DNA from: an uncultured Oscillospiraceae bacterium | GTDB taxonomy: Bacteria; Bacillota; Clostridia; Oscillospirales; Oscillospiraceae | DNA length: 38,163 nt | Direction of reading: 5' to 3' | Assembly: GCA_934589675.1 (NCBI GenBank) | Contig: CAKTOF010000021.1 | Span: 1-38,163 of the forward strand | In this document: piece after piece, positions 14,312-23,023 of the stretch | Layout of the letters: every line of letters begins with the position of its first letter | Position numbering within the stretch: the first letter of the stretch is position 1 | Position numbers and translations under genes: made by a program | Notes under the pieces: generated by a model | The model's database searches: none | Seen by the model: the letters and a program-made list of their open reading frames with translations, nothing else | Told to the model about the DNA's origin: nothing

Positions 14312-15961
14312 ATGAGCGAGAAAACGGATACGGCTGTCTTCCCTGCGTGGGCAGGCCAGCCGCCAGTCATTGCCGAGAGCGAGATCGCCGAGACGATCGC
14401 GTCGGACGTCGTCGTCGTCGGCAGCGGCAACGCGGGCGTCCTTGCGGCGACGGCCGCGGCGTTTGCCGGCGCGTCCGTCAGCGTCATCGAGCAGCAGAGC
14501 CGCGAAAAGCTTCACATGTACGGGCTGGCCGACGTCGGCACGATCAACTCCAAGTGGGCGGAAAATAACGGCGTGCCGCACATCGACGAGGCGGAATTCA
14601 TCGCCGAGTGGCAGCACCGGACGCAGAACCGGTCTGACCCGCGGCTTATTTCGCAGTTTGCCTATCACTCCGGCGAGATGCTCGACTGGCTGCTCTCGCT
14701 CATGTCGCCCATGCTGACCGGGCGGCTGAACACCTCAAACTATCCCTGCCCGTTCCAGACATACGACGGCTCGGTCTCCGGCTTCAGATCTTGGGCCGGG
14801 ACGTGCGAGCTGCACAACTGGGACACGGGCGTCCGTCAGGTCATCGCGCAGGCGGAAAAGCGCGGCGCGGCATGGTACTTCGGCAACACGGCCGTCGTCC
14901 TGACGAAGGCCGGAGGCCGCGTCACGGGCTGCATCGCGCGGACGAAAGAGGGGAAATACGTCCACTATACCGCGAAAAAGGGCGTCATTCTGGCCGCGGG
15001 CGACTTCGGCGCGAACCACGATATGTACGTCCATTTCCATCAGGAGATCGTCATGCAGTACGAGTCCATGGGACTTCCGACCGACCGCCTGCGCACGGCG
15101 ATGGGGCGGGACGGCATGGGGCAGAAGCTGGCCGTCTGGGCCGGCGGCAGCATGGAGCCGGGGCCGTATGCGTGCATCTATCCCACGGCCGGCGGGCCGA
15201 AGACGGACGTGGATGCCAACCTCGCCGAGTGGAACGGCGGAGGCGGCGCGGGCGGATTTCAGGGGACGTCGTTTTTGCGGCTCGACGCGCGCGGCCGGCG
15301 CTACTGCGACGAGGGCATCATGGGCATCTACGGCATTTTGCACCGCACATACCGCAACGGCGGCGGCACGACGTACTCCGTGTTCGACAGCCAGTGGTTC
15401 GACTATGTCCAGCGGCAGTGCCACGAGCACTTCATGCCGTATAAAAACGAGCTTTTGTGGGCCGAGCGGACGAAGGTCGTCCTCGCCCGCGCGCTCGCAG
15501 CCGGAAAGAGCGGTGTCGGCACGGGGCGCGGGAAGGAATCAAACCTGTTCGCGGCCAATACGCTGCCCGAGCTTGCGGACATTCTCGGCTTCCGCGGCGA
15601 GGAGAAAAAGACGTTCCTTGCCTCCGTCGAGCGCTACAACGAGCACTGCCGCGCCGGGCGCGACGCGGACTTCGGCAAGGATCCGAAGCTGCTGCTCGCG
15701 GTCGACAAGGGGCCGTTCTACGCCATCAAAACCGTCCTTGCGCAGCCGGATACGGGCCTTGTCGGGCTCAACGGCGTCGTGACGGACGAAAATCAGGCCG
15801 TCCTCGGAAAGGATTTCAAGCCGATTCCCGGCCTGTTCGCCACGGGCACATGCGGCGGCGGAAAATTCTTTATGCAGTATTCGTCCGTGACGAGCGGCCT
15901 TGCCGTCGGTACGGCCATGACGTTCGGAATGCTCGTCGGACGCCACGTGGCGTCTCTGTAA
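14312..15961 (+). CDS. FAD-dependent oxidoreductase, fumarate-reductase flavoprotein type
   Basis: A 549-residue protein of the FAD_binding_2 class. The N-terminal dinucleotide fold is at about 30-60 (DVVVVGSGNAGVLAATAAAFAG), the capping domain in the middle, and the second FAD contact near the C-terminus (GLFATGTCGGGKFFMQY...SGLAVGTAMTFGMLVG). There is no signal peptide, haem-binding domain or covalent FMN domain, so it is likely cytosolic. Relatives reduce activated C=C bonds (fumarate, urocanate, 3-oxo-steroids). It heads a set with an OYE-type reductase and a flavodoxin-like protein, so the likely job is an ene-type reduction or dehydrogenation in anaerobic metabolism of an unidentified compound. 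GGAGG precedes the ATG. Confidence 0.88.
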   Translation: MSEKTDTAVFPAWAGQPPVIAESEIAETIASDVVVVGSGNAGVLAATAAAFAGASVSVIEQQSREKLHMYGLADVGTINSKWAENNGVPHIDEAEFIAEWQHRTQNRSDPRLISQFAYHSGEMLDWLLSLMSPMLTGRLNTSNYPCPFQTYDGSVSGFRSWAGTCELHNWDTGVRQVIAQAEKRGAAWYFGNTAVVLTKAGGRVTGCIARTKEGKYVHYTAKKGVILAAGDFGANHDMYVHFHQEIVMQYESMGLPTDRLRTAMGRDGMGQKLAVWAGGSMEPGPYACIYPTAGGPKTDVDANLAEWNGGGGAGGFQGTSFLRLDARGRRYCDEGIMGIYGILHRTYRNGGGTTYSVFDSQWFDYVQRQCHEHFMPYKNELLWAERTKVVLARALAAGKSGVGTGRGKESNLFAANTLPELADILGFRGEEKKTFLASVERYNEHCRAGRDADFGKDPKLLLAVDKGPFYAIKTVLAQPDTGLVGLNGVVTDENQAVLGKDFKPIPGLFATGTCGGGKFFMQYSSVTSGLAVGTAMTFGMLVGRHVASL

Positions 15962-15976
15962 AAAAAGGAGAGAGAT

Positions 15977-17962
15977 ATGAGAAAGTACCCGCATCTGTCC
16001 GCGCCGATCACCGTGCGCGGCATCACGCTGAAAAACCGCATTCTGGCCACGCCCATCCAGTCAGCTGGGACGACGGCGGGCGGCGCGCCGACGGAAAAGG
16101 CCTGCGCCTTCTTCGGCGAGCGCGCCAAGGGCGGCGCGGCCGTCGTCACGATGGGCGAGGCGGCCGTCAATAGCGGCTATGCCATCCGGCTCGGGCAGAC
16201 GACGGACTTAACGCGCTTTGACTTTCAGAAGGCCGATGATTTCCGCCGCTTTGTCTATTCCATCGAGCGCTACGGCGCCGTCCCGTCCGTCCAGCTCTGC
16301 CATGCGGGCTCGGAGGCCTGTCCGCACGACGCGGCCGGAAATGAGCTTTTGCCCATCGGCCCGTCGCCGCGCACGCGGCCGGCCATGGATCGCCCGTCGC
16401 GCACGCCGAACCCGAACCCGCGCATGATTACGACGCTCGAGATGACGCACGAGCAGATCCGCGAGACGATCGCGGACTTCGCAAACTGCGCGCGCAACGC
16501 CAGGCAGTACGGCTTCAAAATGATCCAGCTGCACGGCGGCCACGGCTGGCTGCTCGGCCAGTTCTCGTCCAAGCTCCTGAACCGGCGCACGGACGAATAC
16601 GGCGGCAGCGCAGAAAATCGCGCGCGCTTCGCCTGTGAGCTGCTGGACGCCATCCGCGCGGCCGTCGGGCCGGATTTTCTCGTCGAATACCGCCTGAGCT
16701 GGGACGAGATGTTAGATGGCGGCAACACGCTCGCCGACACCATTGAATTTGCAAAGCAGATTCAGAATAAAGTCGACATCCTCAACGTCTCCGTCGGCAC
16801 GCACTGGGTGCTTGACCACTGCAATCAGATCTTCCCGCTCTGGTTTACCCAGCACGGGCTGAACATCGAGGCGGCGGGCGAGATCAAAAAGAACGTCTCG
16901 TGCCTCGTCTCCGTCGTCGGCGGCATCGACGACCCGGCTATGGCCGAGGCGGCGCTCGCCGCGGGCAAGTGCGACTTTATCTCTATGTGCCGCGGCCTCA
17001 TCGCCGACCCGCACTGGCCGAACAAGGCCATAGAAGGGCGCGACGACGAGATCATCCCGTGCGTGCGCTGCATCACCTGCCATGACAATATGGCCGGCGA
17101 CGGGACGTTTTGCGCCGTGAACCCGAAGACGCTTCAGGAGCTGTGGCTTCGCGACACGCCGGATGTGGCCGCGCGCCGGCGCGTCGTCGTCATCGGCGGC
17201 GGCCCGGGCGGGATGCAGGCGGCCATCACGGCCGCGCAGCGCGCTCACGAGGTCATCCTGCTCGAAAAGGAGCCGGAGCTCGGCGGCATCCTGAAATTCA
17301 CGAATTATCACACGTCGAAAAAAGATATGAACGCGTTTATCCGCTATCAGATGCACATGCTGGAAAAGCTCGGCGTCGACGTGCGCACGGGCGTCACGGC
17401 CACGCCGGAGTATGTGGACGCACTGGACGCGCACACCGTCATCGCCGCGCTCGGCAGCGAGCCGATCCGGCCAGGCATCCCCGGCGCGGAGGGCGCGCTG
17501 AGCGCGCTCGAGGCGTATGCCGATCAGGACGCGCTCGGCCATCGCGTCGCCGTCATCGGCGGCAACCTGTCCGGGCTGGAGCTCGGGATCGACCTTGCCT
17601 CCGGCGGCCGCGAGGTGACGGTCATCGAAATGGCGGACGACGTCGCGCTCGGCGCGCCGACGTTCTACTGGTACGGCGTAAAGGAGGAGCTTGAGCATCA
17701 GCGCGAGCGCATGACGCTGCGCACGGGCGCGGCGTGCGTGGCCATCGGGGACGGCGGCGTGACCGTGCGCACGAAGGACGGCGAGGAGCGCATCGACTGC
17801 GACAGCGTCGTCTGCGCCGTCGGCATGCGCGCCCGCGCGGACGAGGCCGACCGCTTTGCCGGCTGCGGGCTGCATTTTGTGAAGATCGGCGACTGCGCGC
17901 GCGTCGCGCGCATGAAGCAGGCCGTCACGGCGGGGTATCACGCCGCGCTGAACATCGTCTGA
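15977..17962 (+). CDS. Old Yellow Enzyme-type NAD(P)H:enoate reductase (FMN, Fe-S, FAD)
   Basis: A 661-residue three-part reductase like 2,4-dienoyl-CoA reductase and BaiCD/BaiH. Residues 1 to about 355 form the FMN barrel (QLHGGHGWLLGQFSS, NRRTDEYGGSAENRARF, CRGLIADPHWPNKA). Cysteines at about 362-378 (CVRCITC...FCAVNP) should bind a 4Fe-4S cluster. Then come the FAD (VVVIGGGPGGMQAA) and NAD(P) (VAVIGGNLSGLELG) folds. Electrons pass from NAD(P)H through FAD and Fe-S to FMN and onto an activated double bond. It lies 15 bases after the flavoprotein gene with AAGGAG upstream, so the two are cotranscribed. Bile-acid, cinnamate or other enoate substrates are all possible. Confidence 0.92.
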   Translation: MRKYPHLSAPITVRGITLKNRILATPIQSAGTTAGGAPTEKACAFFGERAKGGAAVVTMGEAAVNSGYAIRLGQTTDLTRFDFQKADDFRRFVYSIERYGAVPSVQLCHAGSEACPHDAAGNELLPIGPSPRTRPAMDRPSRTPNPNPRMITTLEMTHEQIRETIADFANCARNARQYGFKMIQLHGGHGWLLGQFSSKLLNRRTDEYGGSAENRARFACELLDAIRAAVGPDFLVEYRLSWDEMLDGGNTLADTIEFAKQIQNKVDILNVSVGTHWVLDHCNQIFPLWFTQHGLNIEAAGEIKKNVSCLVSVVGGIDDPAMAEAALAAGKCDFISMCRGLIADPHWPNKAIEGRDDEIIPCVRCITCHDNMAGDGTFCAVNPKTLQELWLRDTPDVAARRRVVVIGGGPGGMQAAITAAQRAHEVILLEKEPELGGILKFTNYHTSKKDMNAFIRYQMHMLEKLGVDVRTGVTATPEYVDALDAHTVIAALGSEPIRPGIPGAEGALSALEAYADQDALGHRVAVIGGNLSGLELGIDLASGGREVTVIEMADDVALGAPTFYWYGVKEELEHQRERMTLRTGAACVAIGDGGVTVRTKDGEERIDCDSVVCAVGMRARADEADRFAGCGLHFVKIGDCARVARMKQAVTAGYHAALNIV

Positions 17963-17998
17963 CCTGCCGTCAGACCCGGAAAAATGGAGGCGAAGAAC

Positions 17999-18583
17999 AT
18001 GAAAAAGATCCTGGCAATTTCCACGAGCCCGAGAAACGGCGGCAACGCGGACACGATCGTCCACGCGGCGGCCGAGGCCGCGCGCGCAGAGGGCGCGGAT
18101 GTGACGGAGGTGTACCTGCGCGAGCAGAGGGTGAACTACTGCGTCGCCTGCGGCTTCTGCAAGACGCCCGGCAACGCCGGAAAGTGCGCCCAGCGCGACG
18201 ACATGCAGCAGTACCTCGACCTTTTGCGGGAGTGCGACGGCGTCGTCTTCTCCACGGGCGTGTACTTCGGCGCCATGTCGGCGCAGGCCAAGACGTTCAT
18301 CGACCGGATGTACGCGCTGTTTGTGCCCGGACCGCCCCCGAAGAAGGACCCGGACGCGCCGAAGGGGAAAGAGAAGAAGCTGCTCGTCGTCATGACGGAG
18401 GGGATGGCGCGCCCGGATGCTGACCGCGCCCGCGCGGAGGACATCTACGGCTGCTTCGGCGTGGCCGGCTGCAACACATTTGACTACCTCGTCGTCGACG
18501 GCTGCCGCGAGAAAACGAGCGCGGCGAACAACCCTGCGCATCTGGCCGCGGCCGCGGAAAAGGGCGCCTGGCTGGCACAATAA
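17999..18583 (+). CDS. Flavodoxin-family NAD(P)H-dependent FMN oxidoreductase
   Basis: A 194-residue flavodoxin-fold protein. KKILAISTSPRNGGNADTIV is the FMN phosphate loop; VACGFCKTPGNAGKCAQRDDM is the cysteine-bearing segment typical of iron-sulfur flavoproteins, here with CGFC...KC; STGVYFGAMSAQAKTFIDRMY is the isoalloxazine contact. It could supply electrons to, or act with, the two flavoenzymes upstream. The start at 17999 has GGAGG eight bases before it. The terminator directly after closes the operon. Confidence 0.88.
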   Translation: MKKILAISTSPRNGGNADTIVHAAAEAARAEGADVTEVYLREQRVNYCVACGFCKTPGNAGKCAQRDDMQQYLDLLRECDGVVFSTGVYFGAMSAQAKTFIDRMYALFVPGPPPKKDPDAPKGKEKKLLVVMTEGMARPDADRARAEDIYGCFGVAGCNTFDYLVVDGCREKTSAANNPAHLAAAAEKGAWLAQ

Positions 18584-18589
18584 CGATCG

Positions 18590-18626
18590 GCACCGGACGG
18601 CTTGCACGTCGTCCGGTGCTTTTTTT
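18590..18626 (+). terminator. Intrinsic terminator
   Basis: GCACCGGACG / CGTCCGGTGC stem with a ten-base loop, followed by seven T, closing the flavoenzyme operon. Confidence 0.92.
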
Positions 18627-18679
18627 ACGCGAAACAGCAAGAAAATCCCGGCTGCAGGGAAATAATGTGGCCGGAAACA

Positions 18680-18708
18680 TTGACAGCGGTGCTTTGTCAG
18701 TTTATAAT
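18680..18708 (+). promoter_or_regulatory. Consensus sigma-A promoter of the citF operon
   Basis: TTGACA (18680-18685), 17-base spacer, TATAAT (18703-18708): a perfect match in both boxes. Within it TGACA-N9-TGTCA (18681-18699) is an inverted repeat, and ATTTTACATAGTGAAAAA (18728-18745) is an imperfect one. Either may bind the IclR regulator encoded in this operon. Confidence 0.88.
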
Positions 18709-18756
18709 TGAGAATAACGAAATGATATTTTACATAGTGAAAAACGAGGTGATTTT

Positions 18757-20307
18757 ATGAAAACGATCCGCAATTCCCTTGGACGGGAGATCCCGACGGA
18801 GGCCGAGGCGTATGGCAAGGTCAAGCCCTACGAGGGCGCGTTTGCCGCGTCCGGCGTCCATCAGACTGTCCGCGCAAATCGCCGCGCAGCCGTGCGCGGG
18901 CAGAGCAAGCTGCTGCCGTCACTGGCCGAGGCCATCCGCGCGAGCGGCCTGAAGGACGGCATGACCGTCTCGTTCCACCATCACCTGCGCAACGGCGACA
19001 AGGTCGTCTGTCAGGTCATGCAGGCCATCGCCGACGCCGGCATCCGCGACATCCATCTGGCCGCGTCCGGCCTGTTCAAGTGCCATGAGCCGCTCGTGGC
19101 GCTCATGGAGCAGGGCGTCATCACGAAGATCACGACGAGCACCTTCAACCCCGGCCCCGTGCCGAAGGCCGTCACGGCCGGCAAGCTGCAAAAGCCGGCT
19201 GTGCTTCAGACGCACGGCGGCCGCCCGCGCGCCGTCGCCGAGGGCGACCTGCACATCGACGTGGCGTTCATCGCCAGCCCCTCGTGCGACCCCATGGGCA
19301 ACCTGAACGGCACGGAGGGCCCGTCCGCCTGCGGCTTTTTGTCCTACGCCTATGCCGACGCGCAGTACGCAGACTGCGTCGTCGCCGTCACGGACAATCT
19401 CGTTGATTATCCCTGCATGCCCATTGAGATCAGTCAGGAGCAGGTCGACTTTGTCGTCAGGGTCGACTCCATCGGCGACCCGTCCGGCATTGTCTCCGGA
19501 ACGACGGAGATCACAAAAGACCCTGTCCGCCTCGGCATCGCCGCCGACACGGCCCGCCTCATCGACGCGTCCGGGTACTTAAAGCCCGGCATGTCGTTCC
19601 AGACCGGCGCGGGCACGACGTCGCTGGCCGTCGCCGCGGAGGTCGGCCGCATGATGCACGAGCGGGGTATCGTCGGCTCGTTCGCCAGCGGCGGCATCCA
19701 CGCCTACCTCGTGCAGATGCTCGAGGAGGGGCTGTTCCGCGCGCTCATCGACGTGCAGTGCTTCGACCTTGAGGCCGTCCGCTCGGCGCGCGAGGATCGC
19801 CGCCATCTCGGCATGAGCGCCGCCATGTACGGCGACATCCACAGCCGCGGCTGCATGGTCAACGACCTCGACGTTGTCATCCTCGGAGCGACGGAGATCG
19901 ACCTCGACTACAACGTCAACGTCATCACCGGCTCCGACGGCACGATCATGGGTGCCTCCGGCGGCCACAGCGACACGGCCGCGGGCGCGAAGCTCACGAT
20001 CGTCGTCTCGAACCTCATGAAAAAGACCCGCTGCCTCGTCAAGCGTGCCGTGACGACCGTCACGACCCCGGGCGAGACGGTCGACGCCCTCGTCACGGAG
20101 TACGGCATCGCCGTCAACCCGCGCAGGACGGATCTTCTGGAGAAGCTCGCCGGCTCCGGCCTGCCGCTCGTCACGATGGAGCAGCTGCTGGAAAGAGGCT
20201 ACGAGCTCGGCGCGGTCGACGACCATCCGGACCTTTCCGGCCGCATCGTCGCGCTCGTCGAATACCGCGACGGCACGATCATCGACACCGTGCGCCAGCC
20301 GCTCTGA
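18757..20307 (+). CDS. citF: Citrate lyase alpha subunit homologue (acyl/CoA transferase)
   Basis: A 516-residue CitF-type protein. Family knowledge: in citrate lyase this subunit swaps the acetyl group on the acyl carrier protein for citrate; it has the CoA-transferase fold. Visible patterns include SFHHHLRNGDKVV, SPSCDPMGNLNGTEGPSACGFLSYA, SFQTGAGTTSLAVA and GSDGTIMGASGGHSDTAAGAKLTI. Length is normal. The ATG has GAGGTG upstream. It is first in a five-enzyme, one-regulator operon, but genes for the carrier protein (citD), ligase (citC) and prosthetic group synthesis (citX, citG) are absent here, so it may act on CoA esters or on another acid such as citramalate. Confidence 0.88.
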   Translation: MKTIRNSLGREIPTEAEAYGKVKPYEGAFAASGVHQTVRANRRAAVRGQSKLLPSLAEAIRASGLKDGMTVSFHHHLRNGDKVVCQVMQAIADAGIRDIHLAASGLFKCHEPLVALMEQGVITKITTSTFNPGPVPKAVTAGKLQKPAVLQTHGGRPRAVAEGDLHIDVAFIASPSCDPMGNLNGTEGPSACGFLSYAYADAQYADCVVAVTDNLVDYPCMPIEISQEQVDFVVRVDSIGDPSGIVSGTTEITKDPVRLGIAADTARLIDASGYLKPGMSFQTGAGTTSLAVAAEVGRMMHERGIVGSFASGGIHAYLVQMLEEGLFRALIDVQCFDLEAVRSAREDRRHLGMSAAMYGDIHSRGCMVNDLDVVILGATEIDLDYNVNVITGSDGTIMGASGGHSDTAAGAKLTIVVSNLMKKTRCLVKRAVTTVTTPGETVDALVTEYGIAVNPRRTDLLEKLAGSGLPLVTMEQLLERGYELGAVDDHPDLSGRIVALVEYRDGTIIDTVRQPL

Positions 20308-20356
20308 TTTTGCGATTCCTAAAAATTTTTATATAGACTCAGGAGGAAAAATCACA

Positions 20357-21250
20357 ATGGAAGTTATGAGAACCAGCCTGTACATCCCCGCCAATAACCC
20401 GGTGTTCGTCGGCAAGTGCTCGAAGTACCCGGCCGACATCATCACGTTCGACATCGAGGACGCCGTCCCGCCTCAGGAGAAGGAGAACGCCCGCAAGATG
20501 GCCGCCGAGAACCTCGCCAAGGCCGGCGAGAACGGCGCTGAGGTCTATGTTCGCGTCAACGGCTGGCACACCGAGTACACCAACGACGACCTTGAGGCCG
20601 TTGTTTACCCGGGCCTGAACGGCATCACCCTGCCGAAGACCCGCAACGCCGACGACGTCAAGCGCCTCGACTGGAAGATCTCCGAGCTCGAGCAGCGCCG
20701 CGGCATCCCGGCCGGCACCGTCAAGATCTCCGTCCTCCTCGAGACGGCTGAGGGCATCATGAACGCCTACCAGATCTGCACGGCCAGCCCGCGCATCGTC
20801 TCCGCGTTCTTCGGCGCCGTCGACTACTGCGCCGATATGCGCATCACCCGCACCAACCTCGCCGAGGAGCAGAAGGTCGCCCGCTCCATCGTCGCCATCG
20901 CCGCGCGCGCAGCCGGCATCGTTGCGCTCGACGCGCCGTTTGCCGACTTCTCCAACATGGAGGACTTCCGCAAGAACACGCTCGATGGCCGCCAGATGGG
21001 CTTCGAGGGCCGCATGATCATCCACCCGAGCCAGATCGCCGTTGCGCATGAGCTCTACAGCCCGACGGCCGAGGAAGTCGAGCACGCCGCGAAGGTCAAG
21101 AAGTTCTTCGAGGAAGAGGGTCTTGCCAAGGGTCTCGCCTCCGTCTCCATGGACGGCGCCATGGTCGACACTCCGGTCTATGTCAGCGCCTGCCAGGTGC
21201 TTGACCAGTACGCCGCGATCCAGGCCAAGGAGGCCGCCGGCAAGAAATAA
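20357..21250 (+). CDS. citE: Citrate lyase beta subunit homologue (HpcH/HpaI, CitE-like lyase)
   Basis: A 297-residue TIM-barrel lyase of the CitE/malyl-CoA lyase group, with RTSLYIPANNP, ITFDIEDAVPPQEKENAR (acidic metal ligands), VYVRVNGWHTEY, ISVLLETAEGIMNA, FGAVDYCADM and GRMIIHPSQIAVAHELYSP. Such enzymes cleave 3-hydroxy-acyl thioesters into acetyl or related thioester plus a 2-oxo acid. AGGAGG lies ten bases before the ATG. It pairs with the citF homologue. Codon use is noticeably biased, suggesting strong expression. CitE-like proteins acting on CoA esters also exist, which would explain the lack of a carrier protein. Confidence 0.87.
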   Translation: MEVMRTSLYIPANNPVFVGKCSKYPADIITFDIEDAVPPQEKENARKMAAENLAKAGENGAEVYVRVNGWHTEYTNDDLEAVVYPGLNGITLPKTRNADDVKRLDWKISELEQRRGIPAGTVKISVLLETAEGIMNAYQICTASPRIVSAFFGAVDYCADMRITRTNLAEEQKVARSIVAIAARAAGIVALDAPFADFSNMEDFRKNTLDGRQMGFEGRMIIHPSQIAVAHELYSPTAEEVEHAAKVKKFFEEEGLAKGLASVSMDGAMVDTPVYVSACQVLDQYAAIQAKEAAGKK

Positions 21251-21262
21251 GGAGGAGTCAGC

Positions 21263-22216
21263 ATGAAAATCGTTCTGCTTGAGCCGCTGGGCATCACGGA
21301 GCAGCGGCTGGCTGAGCTGGCTGCACCCCTCGTTGCCAAGGGGCACGAGTTTGTCTCTTATGACACGGTCGAGTCTGACCCGGAAAAGCTCAAAGAGCGC
21401 GCCGCCGGGGCCGACATTCTCATGATCGCCAACCACCCGCTGCCGGGCGAGGTCATTGAGAGCGTGGAGAAGCTCCAGTACATCTCCGTCGCGTTCGTCG
21501 GCATCGACCACGTGGGCAAGGACGCCTGCGTCGCCAGAAATATCCACATCTCCAACGCCGCGGGCTACTGCCGCGACGCCGTGGCCGAGCTTGCGCTCGG
21601 TCTGGCGCTCGACTGCCTGCGCAACATCTCCGCGTGCAACGACGCTGTCCGCCGCGGCGGCACGAAGGCCGGCCTCGTCGGCCATGAGCTGCGCGGCCGC
21701 ACCGTCGGCATCGTCGGCACGGGCGACACGGGCATCCGCGTCGCCGAGCTCTACCGCGCCTTCGGCTGCCGCGTCCTCGGCTACAGCCGCTCTGAGCGCG
21801 AAGCGGCCAAGAAGGCGGGCGTGGAGTACGTCCCGTTTGACCGGCTGCTCGCCGAAAGCGACATCGTCTCCGTCCACACGCCGCTGACCGACGCCACGCG
21901 CGGCCTCATCGGTGCGGACGCCGTTTCGAAGATGAAGCCGGGCGCCATCCTCATCAACACCGCCCGCGGCCCGGTCGTCGATTCGGCCGCCGTGGCCGAG
22001 GCGCTGAAGTCCGGCCGTCTCGCCGCGCTCGGCACGGACGTATTCGAGGTCGAGCCGCCGGTCGCGGAGGATCATCCCTTCTTCGGCGCGCCGAACGTCG
22101 TCGCCACGCCGCATGTTGCGTTTGCGACCGTCGAGTCCATCGACCGCCGCGCCGTGATCACGTTCGACAACGTGGAAAAGTGGCTTGCGGGCACGCTCCA
22201 GAACAAAATGCTCTGA
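21263..22216 (+). CDS. D-2-hydroxyacid dehydrogenase (NAD-dependent)
   Basis: A 317-residue member of the D-isomer 2-hydroxyacid dehydrogenase family. The NAD fold is at about 145-180 (GRTVGIVGTGDTGIRVAELYRAFGCRVLGYSR); the catalytic triad is the arginine of NTARGPVVD, the glutamate of DVFEVEPP and the histidine of TPHVAFAT. It interconverts a 2-oxo acid and a D-2-hydroxy acid. Directly after the lyase pair (12-base gap, AAGGAGG), it could reduce the 2-oxo acid released by the lyase, or oxidise a hydroxy acid to feed it. Confidence 0.92.
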   Translation: MKIVLLEPLGITEQRLAELAAPLVAKGHEFVSYDTVESDPEKLKERAAGADILMIANHPLPGEVIESVEKLQYISVAFVGIDHVGKDACVARNIHISNAAGYCRDAVAELALGLALDCLRNISACNDAVRRGGTKAGLVGHELRGRTVGIVGTGDTGIRVAELYRAFGCRVLGYSRSEREAAKKAGVEYVPFDRLLAESDIVSVHTPLTDATRGLIGADAVSKMKPGAILINTARGPVVDSAAVAEALKSGRLAALGTDVFEVEPPVAEDHPFFGAPNVVATPHVAFATVESIDRRAVITFDNVEKWLAGTLQNKML

Positions 22217-22231
22217 TCCCGGTGAGGCGAT

Positions 22232-23011
22232 ATGGAAGAAAAACTCTCCAAACTCAATCAGTCTGTGGAAAAGACCATGCGTCTTGTGGAGATCATGGCC
22301 CGCTCCGGCGCACCGCGGAAGCTCCAGAGCATTGCGCAGGAGGCAAATATGCCGGCCAGCACGGCGCTGCGGATGCTCAACACGCTGCTCAGGCTCGGTT
22401 ACGTCAATCAGGACCCGGAGACCCTGAAGTATTCCCTGTCGCTGAAGTTTTCCTATCTCGGCGAGCTGGCCGCCAAGCAGGTCAGCCCGACGTCGCTTGC
22501 ACATCCGCTTTTGTCCATGCTCAGCCGCAGAACAGGCGAATGCACCTGCTTTGCCGAAAAGCAGGATGATCAGGCGGTGTATTTAGATGTATTCTCCGAT
22601 GCGTCGAACGGCATTCTGACGGTCACCCGGCGCATCGGACGCCGCGCCCCGCTCTACTGCACGGGCGTGGGCAAGCTCTTCCTGCTCAACGACTCGCACG
22701 AGGAGCTTGAGCACTATTTTGAGCGCACGCCCATCGTCCGCTACACCGACCGCACCATCACGACGCTCTCAGGTCTCGAGCGCGAGCTTGCCGACATCCG
22801 CTCGCGCGGCTACGCCGTAGACAATGAGGAGTGCGACCGCGGCGCGCGATGCATCGCGGCGCCCGTCCGCGACTATACCGGCCGCGTCATTGCGGGCATC
22901 AGCGTCACGGCGCCGGCGCTCCGCATGACGCCGGAGCGCATGGAGTCGCTCGTGCCGCTCGTGGTCGGGACGGCGGCGCAGATCTCCCGAAAACTCGCAT
23001 TTGAGACCTGA
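22232..23011 (+). CDS. IclR-family transcriptional regulator
   Basis: A 259-residue regulator: N-terminal winged HTH (KTMRLVEIMARSGAPRKLQSIAQEANMPASTALRMLNTLLRLGYVNQD) and a C-terminal GAF-like effector domain (GRRAPLYCTGVGKLFLLND, ERELADIRSRGYAVDNEECDRGARCIAAPVRDYTG). It lies inside the operon between the two hydroxyacid dehydrogenases, 15 bases after the first, an arrangement that suggests autoregulation and control of the whole operon in response to its substrate or product. Confidence 0.92.
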   Translation: MEEKLSKLNQSVEKTMRLVEIMARSGAPRKLQSIAQEANMPASTALRMLNTLLRLGYVNQDPETLKYSLSLKFSYLGELAAKQVSPTSLAHPLLSMLSRRTGECTCFAEKQDDQAVYLDVFSDASNGILTVTRRIGRRAPLYCTGVGKLFLLNDSHEELEHYFERTPIVRYTDRTITTLSGLERELADIRSRGYAVDNEECDRGARCIAAPVRDYTGRVIAGISVTAPALRMTPERMESLVPLVVGTAAQISRKLAFET

Positions 23012-23023
23012 ACGGAGGAACGT

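Noticed and set aside
16712..18640. Minus-strand open frame of about 640 codons opposite the OYE and flavodoxin genes
   Set aside because: No family pattern or ribosome site; product is Arg/Ala/Asp/Val-rich and is the reverse of confirmed coding sequence.
18757..21250. Complete citrate lyase locus
   Set aside because: No small acyl carrier gene (about 90-100 codons) or citC, citX, citG was found before, between or after the two subunits within the window.
20339..22504. Minus-strand open frame of about 720 codons opposite citE and the dehydrogenase
   Set aside because: Arises from codon bias of highly expressed plus-strand genes; no recognisable domains.
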